DNA from: JASFHF01 sp050123375
GTDB taxonomy: Bacteria; Pseudomonadota; Gammaproteobacteria; UBA12402
Direction of reading: 5' to 3'
Length of the DNA stretch: 7,116 bases
NCBI GenBank assembly: GCA_050123375.1
Contig: JASFHF010000057.1
Location: 1 to 7,116, forward strand
Numbering within the stretch: position 1 is the stretch's first letter; the number at the start of each line of letters is the position of its first letter. Shown one piece after another: positions 1-6,434 of this stretch. Made by a program: the position numbers and the translations under genes. Below the pieces are notes generated by a model, which was given only the letters and a program-made list of their open reading frames with translations, had not been told where the DNA came from and ran no database searches.

Positions 1-123
1 TCCGTCGCAGAATAACAGTTTCTACATTTTTTTCAACACCTTATTCCTGGGGTTTGCGTGATTTTTAGAACTTTTAACAAAATTATGTGCTGAAATGATC
101 TGGTAGACGGGTTAAACGAATAT
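1..123. other. Left edge, no supported gene
   Basis: Nothing firm can be called here. On the plus strand one frame is open from base 2 to a TGA at 59-61, and another from base 3 to a TAG at 66-68. Either could be the last codons of a gene lying outside the window, but about 20 codons are too few to judge. The right end of the segment (103-127) is a copy of the inverted repeat described separately; it includes the stop codon of the neighbouring minus-strand gene. Confidence 0.3.
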
Positions 124-127
124 TTAC
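103..127. repeat. Inverted repeat copy A
   Basis: The core GGGTTAAACGAATATTTAC (109-127) plus six preceding bases matches the reverse complement of 1079-1103 at 22 of 25 positions. The orphan gene's stop codon (124-126) lies inside this copy, so coding sequence and repeat are fused. No second arm is visible to its left, so this copy is solitary, unlike the paired arms at 1079-1201. Confidence 0.75.
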
Positions 128-822
128 TCAAAAAGCCCTTCTACATCTCCCGGACGTCGCCTATCATAATCAATCCAAGTTTCACCTCTTGCAAAGAGCG
201 CACCATCTATAAAAAATCTGCAAAAATGTTCCGGTTTAATTCTAAGTAATTCTTTAGCAATTTCAGCGGGATTTTTTTTACAATTACTAAGAGAAAAATT
301 TTGCACATCTTTATCGTTTATTTTGTTTACATAAACTATTGAATTAGCTCTTTTCTTTACCTTAGTAAATATGTCGTCCACTTCACAATAAACCTTAAAC
401 TTATCCCCCAGATCACCTTTTTTTATTTTCTGTTGTGACTTATCAACTCCATTTAATTTCTTAAATTGCTTCTCTACCAGATTGATAATTTCACGAAAGT
501 CACTAAAACAAGCAATACATCTTGTCATTATTTTTTTATTTTCTTCATTTTCTATAATTTTATTATAAAATTTTCCATCAATTATAAATGAGACATGAAA
601 ACAAAATACCTTATAACCATATTTATCTACACTTAAATCTATTTTTCCATCAAAATTTATTTTACATTTACTTAATGTATTCCTACATGAAAATAACCAT
701 TTTCTTAATGTGTTTAGGGGCACACTTTCAGTAGTAAAAGACTTATCAAAAGATATTTTTCTTTGGTTTTTATCTTTTCTTCCTATCTCTGTTTCATCAA
801 ACTCTGTTTCATCAAAAAACAT
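124..822 (-). CDS. Uncharacterised lysine-rich protein, 232 aa
   Basis: I do not recognise this protein. It is soluble-looking, with no signal peptide or membrane segment, and is rich in Lys, Phe, Ile and Asn. It has eight cysteines (46, 53, 74, 102, 105, 146, 181, 201), including one C-x-x-C pair at 102-105 that is too isolated to call a metal site. The N-terminus carries two tandem copies of FDETE (residues 3-12), produced by a perfect 15-bp DNA duplication. The C-terminus (residues about 205-232) is highly charged, with a WIDYDRRRPGD stretch. ATG at 822 is the first start in the frame, but its SD is weak. The TAA stop lies inside one copy of a 25-bp repeat whose inverted partner lies about 950 bp away, so the gene may be cargo of a mobile or cassette-like unit. 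Long uninterrupted coding supports a real gene; the function is unknown. Confidence 0.7.
   Translation of the reverse strand: MFFDETEFDETEIGRKDKNQRKISFDKSFTTESVPLNTLRKWLFSCRNTLSKCKINFDGKIDLSVDKYGYKVFCFHVSFIIDGKFYNKIIENEENKKIMTRCIACFSDFREIINLVEKQFKKLNGVDKSQQKIKKGDLGDKFKVYCEVDDIFTKVKKRANSIVYVNKINDKDVQNFSLSNCKKNPAEIAKELLRIKPEHFCRFFIDGALFARGETWIDYDRRRPGDVEGLFE
787..816. repeat. 15-bp perfect tandem duplication
   Basis: CTCTGTTTCATCAAA occurs twice head to tail (787-801 and 802-816). It is in frame within the orphan gene and encodes the duplicated FDETE at its N-terminus. It looks like a recent slippage duplication that preserved the frame. Confidence 0.9.
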
Positions 823-1078
823 AATACTCTGTACCTATATTTAGCTAAAAAATAAAATTAACACGTTGCATCCAAGCTTTTTAATTTCCCAAATGCAGTT
901 ACTTCCACTTCTACCATACTTACTATAGAATACTAATCTTAAGAAAAACTTAAGGATTTAAAAAAATAGAAATTTCCCGAATTGCCTCAAATAAAAGCTA
1001 ACTAAATAAGTGCTTGAAAAAGGAAAAAAACGATAAAATTAACCTCGCAAAGAAAGTCAAAAACTTATGGTTAGTTAT

Positions 1079-1201
1079 GTAAATATTCGGTTAACCCATC
1101 AACTTTGTAATAAAATCAATGTGTTACAAGAAAAGGCAAAATTTTACTCCCTTACAACCTATTGATTTTATCGATTTCTTGACATATTAACGAATATTTA
1201 C
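1079..1201. repeat. 123-nt degenerate palindrome (arms B and C)
   Basis: The outer arms GTAAATATTCG (1079-1089) and CGAATATTTAC (1191-1201) are perfect complements. After a single bulged G at 1090, the pairing resumes with TTAA (1091-1094 with 1187-1190), TCAA/TTGA (1099-1102 with 1179-1182) and an 11-bp perfect block ATAAAATCAAT/ATTGATTTTAT (1110-1120 with 1161-1171). The unpaired stretches between blocks are of equal length on both sides (4 and 4, then 7 and 7), so the two arms align almost without gaps. The central 40 nt shows weak further pairing. The outer left arm (1079-1103) is an inverted copy of 103-127. It looks like an ancient palindromic element such as a MITE or recombination site, not a simple terminator. 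Confidence 0.7.
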
Positions 1202-1239
1202 GACAGCGTTTCGGCGAATCATGTCCAAACAACCACAAT

Positions 1240-1271
1240 AAAAAACGTATTAATTTGCGCATTTTGCACAA
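1240..1271 (-). terminator. Weak candidate terminator after the TVP38-like gene
   Basis: Read on the minus strand, TTGTGCA-AAA-TGCGCAA (1271 to 1255) forms a 7-bp stem with one G-U pair, 12 nt beyond the stop codon. A run of six T follows at 1245-1240. The stem is short and the T-tract is about nine bases from it, so termination would be inefficient at best. Confidence 0.3.
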
Positions 1272-1283
1272 TATCTTTCAGCT

Positions 1284-2009
1284 TTAATTTTTTCTACCAC
1301 GTTTTTTAATTCTTTTAAACATAATTGGCACTAAAGCAAGTACCGCTAAACCAACAATCGGAATTAAAATTGCCGGCTTAAAAATAATACCCAAATCTGG
1401 TGTTTTCCCTTGCGCAAACACAACGCCAATACCACGACCCAACATTATATAAACAAAAGTTCCTGGCAAAATTCCTAAAAAAGTTGTCCAAACAAAAGTG
1501 ATAAAATCAATCTCTAAAAATGCCGGCACAATATTAACCACAAAAAACGGAAATAACGGCACCAACCGCAAAAAAAACATATAACTCACTGCATTATCAT
1601 GAAACCCTGCAGATATCTTTTTGAACCATTTACCGGATTTTTTATACAAAAAATCACGTAAGGCTGTACGGGCTGCAAGAAAAATTACTGCAGCCCCTAT
1701 GGTCGCACTAAAAGCCACCAATAAAGTTCCCCAAATCGCTCCAAATAAAAACCCGCCAAATATAGTAAGAAAAACCACACCTGGCGCTGAAATCGCCGTC
1801 AACACAGCATAAACTAAACCAAAAACCAAAGCAGCTAACAAAAAATTTTTAGCCACCTCACTTTGCAAAACACGATGATATATTTCCAATGAATGAAAGC
1901 TAAGATAAGTATATAATCGAAAATAAAAAAACGCTGCTAAACCTAGTAATAAAATCAATAATGGTAATAACTTAATCCAATTAAACTTACTCGTGGTAGC
2001 ATTTTCCAT
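1284..2009 (-). CDS. TVP38/TMEM64 (VTT domain) family membrane protein
   Basis: This is a multi-span inner-membrane protein of 241 residues, the usual family length. TM1 spans about residues 12-30 and a second helix about 55-75. The domain core begins with the glycine-rich FGGFLFG (84-90) and continues through a helix to about 113. It then has the family signature RLVPLFPFF...N (148-159) and LGILPGTFVY (178-187), ending with a last helix at about 210-232 and a basic tail KRIKKRGRKN. Family members are related to the DedA and TMEM41B/VMP1 proteins, which are linked to lipid scrambling or transport; the substrate here cannot be read from sequence. The ATG at 2009 is preceded by GAGGA with 6-nt spacing. 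It begins 17 nt after the antitoxin gene and probably shares its transcript, although no functional link to the toxin-antitoxin pair is evident. Confidence 0.9.
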   Translation of the reverse strand: MENATTSKFNWIKLLPLLILLLGLAAFFYFRLYTYLSFHSLEIYHRVLQSEVAKNFLLAALVFGLVYAVLTAISAPGVVFLTIFGGFLFGAIWGTLLVAFSATIGAAVIFLAARTALRDFLYKKSGKWFKKISAGFHDNAVSYMFFLRLVPLFPFFVVNIVPAFLEIDFITFVWTTFLGILPGTFVYIMLGRGIGVVFAQGKTPDLGIIFKPAILIPIVGLAVLALVPIMFKRIKKRGRKN

Positions 2010-2023
2010 AACACATCCTCATG

Positions 2024-2040
2024 CTATTATTTAATAATAG
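2024..2040. repeat. Small perfect inverted repeat at the antitoxin 3' end
   Basis: CTATTATT and AATAATAG flank a single central T. It covers the last codons and stop of the antitoxin gene, just upstream of the SD of the membrane-protein gene. The stem is purely A/T apart from the closing pair, so it is weak; it may be chance in AT-rich sequence. Confidence 0.35.
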
Positions 2041-2629
2041 CAGCAAATCTACGCTCAATTAAAGTTTTTATTTTAGCAATTTTTATTTTTTGAATTATTT
2101 TATTTGCTTTTTTAATTGAAAAATCTGGTGGTAATTCCAACTCTGGTAAAGCAGAAAACAGTCTGGATTTAGAGGCACTTAAATATAAAAAATCCAATAA
2201 CGCTTTTTCTGATGTTGCCATATTAATACCATTTTCAAGCGTATTAAACCCGAAAAAAAATCCCTCATCTACATGATGAATCGAAATTTTCCCTAATGGA
2301 GTAGAATAATATTTTGTTTTTGCCAAAGAAACAGCGTAAATTGTATTTGGAATTTGTGAAATCATACCATGATAATAAAGCGCACTATGTAAAGAAATAT
2401 AACAAGGCACTGGCGCCGTTAAATATTGTGGAACAATCATGGGATCTATTAACTCCGGTATAACCCACATTCCATGTTTTATCCGCTTAATTTGCCCAGA
2501 TTTCGCAAGACGTGATAAAACATGGCTTGCATGGCTGGTTGTTATTTGCAAATAAGTTGCAATATCGTTAGTCCTAAAAATCGGAAGATTAAACGATTTT
2601 ATTTTATGGTAAGCATCCATTATTTTCAT
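2027..2629 (-). CDS. abiEi: AbiEi-family antitoxin of a type IV toxin-antitoxin system
   Basis: This is a 200-residue cytoplasmic protein with an N-terminal winged helix-turn-helix (about residues 15-57, TNDIATYLQIT...ASHVLSRLAKSGQIKRIKHGMWVI). An AbiEi-type domain follows, with YISLHSALYYHGM (77-89) and the conserved ATSEKALLDFLYL block (about 138-150). In the family the winged helix binds inverted repeats in the operon promoter and represses it, while the C-terminal part counteracts the toxin; classical AbiE does this without direct protein contact. The ATG at 2629 overlaps the toxin stop by one base (TAATG) and has GAGG seven bases upstream inside the toxin gene, so translation is probably coupled. 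A second ATG three codons on is a less likely start. The likely operator is the perfect palindrome at 3394-3447. Placement after the toxin is the reverse of the canonical order. Confidence 0.88.
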   Translation of the reverse strand: MKIMDAYHKIKSFNLPIFRTNDIATYLQITTSHASHVLSRLAKSGQIKRIKHGMWVIPELIDPMIVPQYLTAPVPCYISLHSALYYHGMISQIPNTIYAVSLAKTKYYSTPLGKISIHHVDEGFFFGFNTLENGINMATSEKALLDFLYLSASKSRLFSALPELELPPDFSIKKANKIIQKIKIAKIKTLIERRFAAIIK

Positions 2630-3393
2630 TACCTAGCCTCTAACGCCATAACAACTGTTAATAAAATATTATCCCATATATCTTGCGAATCATATTGATC
2701 TTGATGATCTGCCATCAAATAAGCCACTGTCTGACTTTTAAAATCAGCAAAAGATATCGATAAAGCATTATTTCTGGCTCTATTTAAATACGCTTTTAAA
2801 CTCCTATTCAAACTACTTATAAGTATTTTTGTGTGCAAAAGTATATAAATATCAAAAATATCTCGCGCCTGAGTTTCACTTCTATCCGCCAAAGCTTTTA
2901 CTTTCTGACAATAAGCAAATTCCGCTGTATAATGATTAGCTAAAATTGGCATAAACTTATAAGACTGAATTATTTCTGCATCTATAGGCTGAAATTCTGT
3001 CTCTGCTGAAAACTGTTGTTTCCTACGGGAAAATTCAATTTTAGTATGTAATGGTAAATCTGAAACCGAAGTTTTAAGTAAAATTTTCCATCGCTGCGTA
3101 ATTTCGGTTTGTTTTGGCATGGAAATATTACTTATCACCATTTCTCTTAAACGCAAAAGCTGAGCAAACTGCTGTGATTCCAAAATGCGAGTTATTTTAT
3201 TATGCAAAGTATCCTTATGAATTATTCTGATATCCAAATCAAGATCTTCAGAATATCGAATACTTTTGAAATAAAAACGCAGATTACATCCGCCTTTAAT
3301 GGCATATAGCTTTTGATCCAATTTTTTACTTAATTGACTAAGAAATAATAAATGAAACCGCTCAATACATTGTTGTGGTGTATATTCGCCCAT
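2629..3393 (-). CDS. abiEii: AbiEii/AbiGii-family nucleotidyltransferase toxin
   Basis: This is the toxin partner of the pair, 254 residues, in the nucleotidyltransferase fold family of AbiEii and MenT. The active-site signature is clear: KGGCNLRF (33-40) followed by R46-x-SEDLDLD (48-54), which supplies the acidic metal ligands. KIEFSRR (118-124) follows, then a conserved lysine region QKVKALADR (163-171) and ARDIFDIYIL (176-185), the family's RD-x-x-D-x-Y motif. All key motifs are intact, so an active enzyme is expected. Characterised relatives are GTP-binding or add nucleotides to tRNA acceptor ends and stop growth, in some cases as phage defence; the target here is unknown. ATG at 3393 directly touches a 54-bp perfect palindrome and has no SD, which suggests tight or leaderless expression. 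An internal start is possible, but the next Met (residue 85) lies beyond the catalytic motif. Confidence 0.9.
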   Translation of the reverse strand: MGEYTPQQCIERFHLLFLSQLSKKLDQKLYAIKGGCNLRFYFKSIRYSEDLDLDIRIIHKDTLHNKITRILESQQFAQLLRLREMVISNISMPKQTEITQRWKILLKTSVSDLPLHTKIEFSRRKQQFSAETEFQPIDAEIIQSYKFMPILANHYTAEFAYCQKVKALADRSETQARDIFDIYILLHTKILISSLNRSLKAYLNRARNNALSISFADFKSQTVAYLMADHQDQYDSQDIWDNILLTVVMALEAR

Positions 3394-3447
3394 AAATAAT
3401 AAAGTCTTAATATTGACATATATGTCAATATTAAGACTTTATTATTT
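3394..3447. promoter_or_regulatory. Perfect 54-bp palindrome, candidate AbiEi operator and promoter
   Basis: Every base from 3394 to 3420 pairs with 3421 to 3447, with no mismatch and no loop. The palindrome runs from the base before the toxin start codon to 5 bp short of the transporter stop codon. Each half contains TTGACA; on the minus strand this is a -35 match at 3428-3423, but the best -10 (TTTATT at 3403-3398) sits 19 bp away and would place the start of transcription at or next to the ATG. AbiEi proteins are known to autoregulate through inverted repeats before their operon, so an operator role is likely. As RNA it would form a long AU-rich hairpin that could also end transporter transcripts. 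Confidence 0.75.
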
Positions 3448-3452
3448 GCCTG

Positions 3453-4706
3453 TCAACTCTTTATCCCAAATACCGCCGCTAACAAAGATACCGCATACAA
3501 TATCGGCATAATCGTCAAACCTAAACGAAAATCGCTAATAGAAAACACAGCAACTCCAGTAGAAGCGTGCATAGAATGCTCAATCAAAAAACCAACTGTT
3601 GGAATTACCGCTGCAATCGCAAACGAAATACCAGCATTATTTAAACCCAACGCTGTACCTTTTAGATTTTCACCAACACTTTCAGCCATAGTAACAAATG
3701 CAACACTTTGTCCTGCACCAGAAAAACCTAAACTAAAAAATAACAACAACAAAACTAATGGATGTTTGATCGGTAAACCTATAATTATAATAGCAACACT
3801 AATTCCAAAAAGCGCACAAAAAATTAATATCAATCTACGTTGCTTAAACAAATCCGAAATCAATCCCAAAATTGGGCAGCCGCAAGCCAACCCAAACCAA
3901 ATCATCGAAGTAATAAATGCAGCATGAACCGCAGGAATACCACGCGTTTCCAAATAAGTGCTTCCCCATAAAGTTCCTAATAAGGCTAATGAAACATAAA
4001 TTGCCGCTGAATATAATACAATCCACCAAATACGCGGGCGACGCAACAATCCAATTGCTTCTTTAATAATGCACGGTATAGTTTGGCATGGCACACACAA
4101 TCTTTCTGTTGGTTTATTTTTTATGAACAAAGAAACTAAAAATATTAATCCCAATCCAATCAATCCAACTATCGACAACAGAAATCTCCAATTATCATGC
4201 AAGTGATGCAGCATTAAAACCATCGGCGCACCGGCAATTAAAGGTCCAACTGCTCCTAATAATTGAGCAAACCCAAAAAAAGTAGCATGATATTTTTTGG
4301 GTAAATAGTTTAATGTAATTAATAATAAACAAATAAATGCAAATGCAGAACCAATACCAATTAATAAACGGCTAAAAAATGCCAAATAAAACCCGTACGA
4401 AAAACTAAATAAAAATACTCCGGCAACACAAATAGCAACCGCAAAACTTAAAGCTAACTTCACTCCATAACGATCAACCAAAACTCCCACTGGAATCTGC
4501 ATCACACCATAAGTAATGCAATATGCAATATCAATTAACGATAACTGTTCAACTGTAATTTTTAAAGAAAATAAAAGCTCGTGGACTAAATTAGTAAGGA
4601 TGGTTCGCAAAAAGAATTCATACAAAAAGAAAAATGCCGCTAAAAACCAAATGAACAAAGAAAAAAATGTGACGCGATCTACAACTGCCTTGTCGTTAAC
4701 ATACAT
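3453..4706 (-). CDS. Major facilitator superfamily (MFS) transporter, 12 TM
   Basis: This is an inner-membrane secondary transporter of 417 residues, the usual MFS size, with two six-helix halves separated by a basic loop (around residue 200, KNKPTERL). The MFS motif A is present after TM2 as GVLVDRYGVK (74-83), and a degenerate copy SDLFKQRR lies in the matching loop of the second half. An FFLYEFFLR stretch at the end of TM1 (26-34) resembles transporters of intracellular Gammaproteobacteria such as the Pht group of Legionella. That is a memory-based resemblance and does not identify a substrate. ATG at 4706 is chosen because AGGAG lies five bases upstream; the frame extends to a TTG at 4721, but that would put the SD inside the gene. 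It follows a GC-rich hairpin, so it may be transcribed only partly with the upstream oxygen-defence genes. Confidence 0.88.
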   Translation of the reverse strand: MYVNDKAVVDRVTFFSLFIWFLAAFFFLYEFFLRTILTNLVHELLFSLKITVEQLSLIDIAYCITYGVMQIPVGVLVDRYGVKLALSFAVAICVAGVFLFSFSYGFYLAFFSRLLIGIGSAFAFICLLLITLNYLPKKYHATFFGFAQLLGAVGPLIAGAPMVLMLHHLHDNWRFLLSIVGLIGLGLIFLVSLFIKNKPTERLCVPCQTIPCIIKEAIGLLRRPRIWWIVLYSAAIYVSLALLGTLWGSTYLETRGIPAVHAAFITSMIWFGLACGCPILGLISDLFKQRRLILIFCALFGISVAIIIIGLPIKHPLVLLLLFFSLGFSGAGQSVAFVTMAESVGENLKGTALGLNNAGISFAIAAVIPTVGFLIEHSMHASTGVAVFSISDFRLGLTIMPILYAVSLLAAVFGIKS

Positions 4707-4711
4707 GAAAG

Positions 4712-4716
4712 CTCCT
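4712..4716 (-). promoter_or_regulatory. Ribosome binding site fixing the transporter start
   Basis: AGGAG read on the minus strand, five bases before ATG 4706. It rules out the upstream TTG at 4721 as the start. Confidence 0.75.
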
Positions 4717-4723
4717 AGCAAAT

Positions 4724-4760
4724 TGTTGTCATCCCGCGGCTTGACCGCGGGATGACAACA
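4724..4760. repeat. GC-rich palindromic element (16-bp stem)
   Basis: A perfect 16-bp inverted repeat (4724-4739 with 4745-4760, arms TGTTGTCATCCCGCGG) closes a 5-nt loop. It directly abuts the stop codon of the FMN reductase gene and ends 8 bp before the SD of the transporter. Its GC-rich core stands out against the surrounding AT-rich DNA. The GTCATCCCGCGG form recalls dispersed palindromic repeats in genomes of Rickettsia and other Proteobacteria. There is no T-tract on either side, so it is not a classical terminator, though it may protect the 3' end of the upstream mRNA or lower transporter expression. Confidence 0.8.
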
Positions 4761-5348
4761 TCAATCAGATGCAATCTTAACCCCCAACTCAAAAGCATCT
4801 TTTAACGCTGTTGGATGTTTTAGAATATCACCTTTTTTATCTACGCTGCGATACAAAAGACTATCTTTTAATTCCAAATCTAAACTATCAAAAAAATATT
4901 CTAAAATTAAAAATGTTGCGTCAAATAATTTTGCGCCTTTAGTTCCACCCAAAGCTAATAAATAAGTCGGCCGTTTTGGCTGATCCTTTGGAACCACCGG
5001 ATCTTTTAAAAAATATTTACGCATAAAAAAAGCTTGTGAACGATCGATTAAGGCTTTTAACTGCGCAGGCGGAGCATAAAAAAATATTGGGGTTGCAATT
5101 ACCAAACAATCACATGTTTCTAATTTTTCATATATCTCATCAAAACTATCTGGAATAACACAACGACCCGTTTTTTCACACGCATAAATTTCTTTGCAAC
5201 CAACAATATCTTTATCACGCAAATTTACCAAATCAACTTCAGCCCCCGCACCATTATTAATTCCCTTAATTAATTCATCAGTTAAAAGTTCCGTGTTACC
5301 ACCTTTACGTGGGCTTGCCATAATAATTAAAATTTTTTTCTTTTCCAT
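4761..5348 (-). CDS. NADPH-dependent FMN reductase / flavodoxin-fold protein
   Basis: This is a soluble 195-residue flavoprotein of the flavodoxin-like FMN reductase group. The N-terminal beta strand KKILIIMASPRKGGNTE (4-20) contains the FMN phosphate-binding loop SPRKGGNT. The TPIFFYAPPAQLKALIDRS stretch in the middle is the family's second flavin-site signature. Between them, C51, C57 and C63 (GC-x5-C-EKTGRC) form the cysteine pattern common in this subfamily; it is not spaced like the cluster of iron-sulfur flavoproteins. ATG at 5348 overlaps the rubrerythrin stop by one base (TAATG); a TTG two codons earlier is a less likely start. The SD is weak, so translation probably depends on coupling. 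Position suggests it passes electrons from NAD(P)H towards the rubrerythrin or desulfoferrodoxin, but that is inference. Confidence 0.85.
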   Translation of the reverse strand: MEKKKILIIMASPRKGGNTELLTDELIKGINNGAGAEVDLVNLRDKDIVGCKEIYACEKTGRCVIPDSFDEIYEKLETCDCLVIATPIFFYAPPAQLKALIDRSQAFFMRKYFLKDPVVPKDQPKRPTYLLALGGTKGAKLFDATFLILEYFFDSLDLELKDSLLYRSVDKKGDILKHPTALKDAFELGVKIASD

Positions 5349-5923
5349 TACCAATTCTCAGCTAATAGTTCAAAATGTTTTTGCGGATGCGCACAGGCAG
5401 GACAACAAGCAGGCGCGTCCTCACCTTCATGCAAATAACCACAATTAATACAACGCCATACAACTTTTTTGTCACGCTTAAACACCCGACCTTGTTCAAT
5501 ATTATCTAATAAGGCTAAATATCTTTTTTCGTGCTGTTTTTCTGCAACTGCAATTGCCATAAAAGTATCTGCAATTAAATCGAATCCTTCTTCCCGCGCA
5601 ACTTTAGCAAAACCAGGATACATTTCTGTATTTTCATAATGTTCACCTGCCGCAGATGCTTTTAAATTTTCTATGGTAGTTCCAATTACTCCCGCAGGAA
5701 ATCCCGCAGTAATCTCAACTTCACCACCTTTAAGAAATTTAAATAATCGTTTTGCATGTTCATGTTCTTGACGGGCAGTTTCAGCAAAAATTTCCGCAAT
5801 TTGCCGATAACCTTCTTTATTCGCAGCTTTTGCAAAATAATCATAACGATTTCTCGCTTGTGATTCACCAGCAAACGCAGTTAAAATATTTTTTTCGGTT
5901 TGGCTACCTTTAAGTTCTGACAT
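5348..5923 (-). CDS. rbr: Rubrerythrin (di-iron peroxidase with rubredoxin domain)
   Basis: This cytoplasmic enzyme reduces hydrogen peroxide to water, drawing electrons through its own rubredoxin domain. It has 191 residues, the same length as the classical Desulfovibrio protein as I recall it. The N-terminal four-helix domain carries the di-iron ligands E20, E53 with H56 (E-x-x-H in RQEHEHAKR), E94, E97, and E128-x-x-H131. The C-terminal rubredoxin domain has C158-x-x-C161 and C174-x-x-C177, with an extra C173, and ends in HFELLAENW. All ligands are intact. ATG at 5923 has GAGGAG eight bases upstream, encoded by the last Glu codons of the ferritin gene, and the gap is 5 nt. It removes the peroxide produced by the superoxide reductase encoded two genes upstream. 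Confidence 0.96.
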   Translation of the reverse strand: MSELKGSQTEKNILTAFAGESQARNRYDYFAKAANKEGYRQIAEIFAETARQEHEHAKRLFKFLKGGEVEITAGFPAGVIGTTIENLKASAAGEHYENTEMYPGFAKVAREEGFDLIADTFMAIAVAEKQHEKRYLALLDNIEQGRVFKRDKKVVWRCINCGYLHEGEDAPACCPACAHPQKHFELLAENW

Positions 5924-5928
5924 ATATA

Positions 5929-6432
5929 TTACTCCTCTGCAGTTGATGGCGCAGAACGTTTACCAAGTTCCGCATCAAGAAACAATAACCCTGACTTATC
6001 GCCAGCTAATTTTAATCTTTCGACTACTTCTGACACACTAGATTCTTCCTCAACTTGTTCAGCCACAAACCATTGCAAAAAATTTTGTGTAGCATAATCA
6101 TTAAGTTTAACTGCTAGAGTCACTAAATCATTAATCATTTTTGTGACTTTCTGTTCATGTTCATATGCCGCTTGAAAAATTTCTAATGGCGATTTCCAAG
6201 CCTGCGGCGGCTCATCGATTGCCAATAACTTAGCTTTGCCGCCGCGCTCCAACACATGATTATAAATCTTCATAGCATGCATTATTTCTTCTTGTGACTG
6301 CATTCGCATCCACGCGGCAAAACCTTTGAGATTTACCTCTTCAAAATAAGACACCATACCAAGATATAAATAAGCGGAATATAATTCTTTATTTACCTGT
6401 GTATTTAACGCATCAATCATTTCTTTTTGCAT
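5929..6432 (-). CDS. ftnA: Non-haem bacterial ferritin
   Basis: This iron-storage protein oxidises Fe(II) and holds it as a mineral inside a 24-subunit shell. From ATG 6432 it has 167 residues, the normal FtnA size, in a four-helix bundle. The ferroxidase centre is complete: E16, E49, H52, E93 and Q126, with third-site candidates E48, E125, E128 and E129. These match the E. coli FtnA ligands shifted by one residue. The frame extends five codons further to 6447, inside the desulfoferrodoxin gene, but GGAGGAG six bases before 6432 decides the start and the family N-terminus begins near there. The gap to the preceding gene is 2 nt. Storing iron next to superoxide and peroxide reductases limits Fenton damage. 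Confidence 0.95.
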   Translation of the reverse strand: MQKEMIDALNTQVNKELYSAYLYLGMVSYFEEVNLKGFAAWMRMQSQEEIMHAMKIYNHVLERGGKAKLLAIDEPPQAWKSPLEIFQAAYEHEQKVTKMINDLVTLAVKLNDYATQNFLQWFVAEQVEEESSVSEVVERLKLAGDKSGLLFLDAELGKRSAPSTAEE

Positions 6433-6434
6433 AC

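Larger units (their letters stand above)
823..1283. other. 461-nt non-coding region upstream of orphan gene
   Basis: No frame here looks coding. The region holds, from left to right: the weak leader of the orphan gene; a possible minus-strand -10 box TATAGT at 922-927 without a good -35; a small CTTAAG-aaaaa-CTTAAG inverted repeat at 938-954; a 123-nt degenerate palindrome at 1079-1201; and a weak hairpin with a T-tract at 1240-1271 beyond the stop of the TVP38-like gene. The segment at 955-1078 shows nothing beyond A-rich sequence. Confidence 0.6.

Noticed and set aside
103..1201. Integron cassette with attC site
   Set aside because: GTTAAAC at 111-117 fits the GTTRRRY core and its complement fits RYYYAAC just after the stop codon, but the cores at 1079-1103 (GTTAACC) and 1187-1201 do not fit, and no integrase or second cassette is visible.
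1621..1812. Plus-strand open frame of 63 codons
   Set aside because: It lies wholly antisense to the well-supported TVP38-like gene, has no SD worth noting and a composition expected from the complementary strand.
4516..4755. Plus-strand open frame crossing the transporter start and the GC-rich hairpin
   Set aside because: It is antisense to the transporter's N-terminal coding region, is lysine and serine rich as expected from the complement, and runs through a palindrome.
4761..5348. Iron-sulfur flavoprotein
   Set aside because: The three cysteines at 51, 57 and 63 are spaced C-x5-C-x5-C, not the compact four-cysteine cluster motif of that family.
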